Positions 61,804-64,000 of a stretch of DNA of 64,000 bases are shown here, piece after piece; positions within the stretch are counted from its first letter, which is position 1, and every line of letters begins with the position of its first letter. Source of the stretch: Planctomycetota bacterium (GTDB lineage Bacteria > Planctomycetota > Phycisphaerae > Phycisphaerales > SM1A02); NCBI GenBank assembly GCA_022566535.1, contig JADFIR010000009.1, positions 1,228 to 65,227 on the forward strand, written 5' to 3'. The position numbers and the translations under genes were made by a program. The notes beneath the pieces were generated by a model, which was not told where the DNA came from, ran no database searches, and saw nothing but the letters and a program-made list of their open reading frames with translations.

Positions 61804-63342
61804 TCAGCGGCGCCAACGCAGGATTGTCTCGAAGACCTTCTTGACGCGCGGGGTGAGTCGTGTTCGTCGGTAGGCGTCGCCCGCCTTCTTGATGATTTCG
61901 GCCTGGGTGGGGTAGGGGTGGATGGTTCTGGACACTGTGGCGAGACCGACCCCGGCGACCATGGCCAAGGTGATCTCGGAAATCATCTCTCCGGCATGAC
62001 GAGCCACGAGCGTTGCGCCCAGGATCGTGTCGCTGCCCTTTTTCACGTGCACCTTTAGAAACCCTTCGTCCTCGCCATCGAGAATCGCACGGTCCACATC
62101 GGACAGCTCGATCGTGTACGTATCCACCTCAATTCCCTTCTTCCGGGCCTCGTGGGCGTACAGGCCGACATGGGCGATCTGGGGATCAGTGTACGTACAC
62201 CACGGGATGATCAGGGCACTGGCCTTCGACCGACCGAAGAACAGGGCGTTTTGGATGACGATGCGGGCCATGGCGTCGGCGGCGTGGGTGAACTTGTAGG
62301 CGCTGCAGATGTCTCCGGCCGCGTAGATTCTGCGGTTGGTGGTTTGCAGGCGGTCGTTGACTTTGACGCCGGCGTTGTCGTACTCCACGCCGGCTGCTTC
62401 AAGATTCAATCCGTCGAGGTTGGGCGCGCGACCGACGCCGAGCAGAATCTCATCGACGTGCAGGTCCTCGCAAGCGCCATCGCCATCCAGGTCAAGAACC
62501 TTTTCGACGCCGTCTTGTCTGAAGCCGAGAACCTTGCAGCAACAGTTCAGATCAACGCCGTCCCTGACCAGAGCCTTCTCAATGCGCTCGGCTGCGTCAC
62601 GATCCTCACGGGGCAGGATCTGGCGCATTGCCTCCAGGAGGGTGACCTGTGAACCGAAGCGGGCGAAAGTCTGGGCCAGCTCGCAGCCAATGGGACCGGC
62701 GCCGATGATGGCGAGGCGAGGCGGAAGCTCAGTAAGGGAGAAGACGGTTTCGTTGGTCAGGTAGCCAACTTCGGCCAGTCCGGGGATGGGGGGCGCCGCG
62801 GCCCTGGCGCCCGTGGCGATACACGCCCGGGCAAACCGCAGCGTCGTTGCCTCTACTTCAACGGTGTCGGTTCCGGTGAAGCGAGCTTCGCCGAAGAACA
62901 CGTCCACGCCGAGATCGCGAAAGCGCCCAGCCGAATCGTTGCGGCTGATGCCGGTCCGCAGGCGGCGCATCCGCTGCATCACAGCTGGGAAATCCAGTGT
63001 AACGCCTTGGGCTATCCGTACGCCAAACTGCCCCGCATCGCGCGCGTCTGCATAGGTCCGGGCGCAACGGATCAGGGCTTTGGACGGCACGCAGCCGACA
63101 TTGAGGCAATCACCGCCCAGCAGTGCTCGCTCCACCAGCGCCACTTTCGCCCCGAGACCAGCCGCGCCCGCCGCCATGACCAGGCCCGCCGTTCCCGCAC
63201 CGACGACGACCATGTTGTAGCGCCCGACCGGCTTTGGATTCACCCAATCGGGGGGGCGGACGTTCTCAATCAGCGCTTTGTTGTGTTCATCCAGAGGCAG
63301 AGCCTGGGGAAGTTGCTCAGCGATCGCGTCTAATGTGGTCAT
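61804..63342 (-). CDS. Mercuric reductase-like FAD disulfide oxidoreductase
   Basis: A 512-residue group I pyridine nucleotide-disulfide oxidoreductase. FAD site MVVVGAGTAGLVMAAGAAGL, redox-active GGDCLNVGCVPSKAL, NAD(P) site LAIIGAGPIGCELAQTFARF, RIYAAGDICSAYKFTH, and dimer domain ending TIHPYPTQAEIIKKAGDAYR. The sequence is nearest to MerA-type proteins but it lacks the N-terminal heavy-metal domain and the C-terminal Cys pair of true mercuric reductase. Substrate is therefore unsure. Confidence 0.88.
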   Translation of the reverse strand: MTTLDAIAEQLPQALPLDEHNKALIENVRPPDWVNPKPVGRYNMVVVGAGTAGLVMAAGAAGLGAKVALVERALLGGDCLNVGCVPSKALIRCARTYADARDAGQFGVRIAQGVTLDFPAVMQRMRRLRTGISRNDSAGRFRDLGVDVFFGEARFTGTDTVEVEATTLRFARACIATGARAAAPPIPGLAEVGYLTNETVFSLTELPPRLAIIGAGPIGCELAQTFARFGSQVTLLEAMRQILPREDRDAAERIEKALVRDGVDLNCCCKVLGFRQDGVEKVLDLDGDGACEDLHVDEILLGVGRAPNLDGLNLEAAGVEYDNAGVKVNDRLQTTNRRIYAAGDICSAYKFTHAADAMARIVIQNALFFGRSKASALIIPWCTYTDPQIAHVGLYAHEARKKGIEVDTYTIELSDVDRAILDGEDEGFLKVHVKKGSDTILGATLVARHAGEMISEITLAMVAGVGLATVSRTIHPYPTQAEIIKKAGDAYRRTRLTPRVKKVFETILRWRR

Positions 63343-63428
63343 AATCGTTGACTAGACTTTGATTGGGTGATCCGATCCAATTCACACCGCGCCGGCTTCA
63401 CCCGTAACGTCAGGATCACGAAGCCGGA

Positions 63429-64000
63429 TTACTTTGCGTTCTTCTTGCTGTTGAGCTTCCAATCGTATTCAAGCCACTTGATTCTCGGGTTTCGGCCTGC
63501 GTCGATCGCGTCCTTCAGCTGAGGCGAGTAGCGAGCCGCGTACTCCAATACGCCACCAGCCACTTGTTCGAAGTCGCCGTGGTACCAGTCGTACAATGGC
63601 GTCAGGTTCACAACGTTGCGTTCGGCGTCGAAACCAAACCAGCGGTCGTGGCTGTGCGCATACCTGGCTTGATCTTCCAACTGCTTGTCAATACGGTCAG
63701 CCAAATACGCTTCGTTCCGCAGAATAGGGCAGCTCGCAGCCGCGCAGACCAACGCGAAATGAACGCGAGGTTCTACGAACTTCGGCCTGATCTGCTCGTG
63801 CTCGATCTGATTGAGGCTCCAGAGGTGGGAGCCGACCTTCCACCGCCGGTCATCCCAGCGCTTCGCTGAGGGGATCTTCATGATCGATTGCAGCTTTCCG
63901 TCATCCCAATAATCGAGGATCAAGCGCAAGGTAAAAGCGTTGTAGGCATTGATGAGCAAGGCCAACCGTTCGTCGCGACTCATCTCGTCGAACGGCGCCC
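63429..64000 (-). CDS. DUF547-domain protein (5' part off the window)
   Basis: The last 190 residues of a DUF547 protein: RLALLINAYNAFTLRLILDY, then HFALVCAAASCPILRNEAYL and VVNLTPLYDWYHGDF. The conserved cysteine in ASCP and the ALLINAYNA start of the domain are visible. The reading frame continues without a break to 64000 (APFDE before the first Met in the window), so the start is not seen. Confidence 0.88.
   Translation of the reverse strand, partial: APFDEMSRDERLALLINAYNAFTLRLILDYWDDGKLQSIMKIPSAKRWDDRRWKVGSHLWSLNQIEHEQIRPKFVEPRVHFALVCAAASCPILRNEAYLADRIDKQLEDQARYAHSHDRWFGFDAERNVVNLTPLYDWYHGDFEQVAGGVLEYAARYSPQLKDAIDAGRNPRIKWLEYDWKLNSKKNAK

Noticed and set aside
61804-63342. True mercuric reductase call
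   Set aside because: No heavy-metal-associated domain, no C-terminal Cys pair and no other mer genes nearby; only the flavoprotein core matches.

Overview
ORGANISM. The GC-rich sequence, the secreted proteins ending in dockerin-like 'DGDG..LLDLLxLLAxWG' modules, the PEP-CTERM-like tails of the 'PTPG/SPSPG...RRRR' kind, the TPR-tailed Ser/Thr kinase paired with an ECF sigma factor, the UnbV/ASPIC repeat protein and the 'CxxCGYNLRGL' zinc-ribbon membrane protein all point to a Planctomycetota bacterium, probably of the Phycisphaerae type. kdsB, lpxB and lpxI show lipid A/KDO outer-membrane biosynthesis. LAYOUT. 1-1400: a mosaic of fragments (permease piece, transposase piece, truncated tRNA-Ser, two small membrane ORFs). 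1621-10570: deacetylase, a tandemly duplicated PEP-CTERM gene ending at a tRNA-Met gene, a long CTP synthase, an M1 aminopeptidase with HEAT-like repeats, and hicBA. 10665-20700: a REP-transposase remnant, UnbV protein, kdsB, TPR protein, def-fmt, a HExxH protein, a dockerin-like secreted protein and remnants. 20785-27246: kinase and ECF sigma pair, coiled-coil dockerin protein, rtcB and archease. 27330-33651: a complete SUF operon (rrf2-sufBCDSU-sufT-like) with a clear sigma-70 promoter. 33670-47920: a chemosensory region (two FapA/DUF342 proteins, two CheX, two CheY, two PilZ proteins, a carbonic anhydrase-chemoreceptor gene, cheR, cheD, an HDOD protein, cheB); cheA and cheW are not in the window. 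48131-53670: monooxygenase-like protein, ATP-grasp protein carrying an in-frame REP element, zinc-ribbon membrane proteins, HMG-CoA-lyase-like enzyme. 54211-59437: lpxB followed by an island in which copies of the lpxB 3' end alternate with toxin-antitoxin modules (hicB with a frameshifted hicA; mntA/hepT), then an operon of very small helix-turn-helix proteins ending in a 300-residue putative nuclease-like protein. 60016-64000: lpxI, glycosyltransferase, mercuric-reductase-like flavoprotein, partial DUF547 gene. MOST NOTABLE. (1) A beta-carbonic anhydrase apparently fused through a His/Ser/Gly linker to a methyl-accepting chemoreceptor, now interrupted by one frameshift near 41055 and one in-frame TAA at 42957. 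(2) Three copies of the lpxB 3' end (80-93 bp) bounding toxin-antitoxin cassettes, like attachment sites with no integrase in sight. (3) The mini-HTH operon at 57408-59437 with two strong promoters and a PD-(D/E)xK-like effector candidate. (4) A roughly 320-bp GCGCGC-rich intergenic repeat present twice (24966 and 59724) with almost gapless spacing of its conserved blocks. All family assignments were made by eye from sequence motifs; no database search was run.
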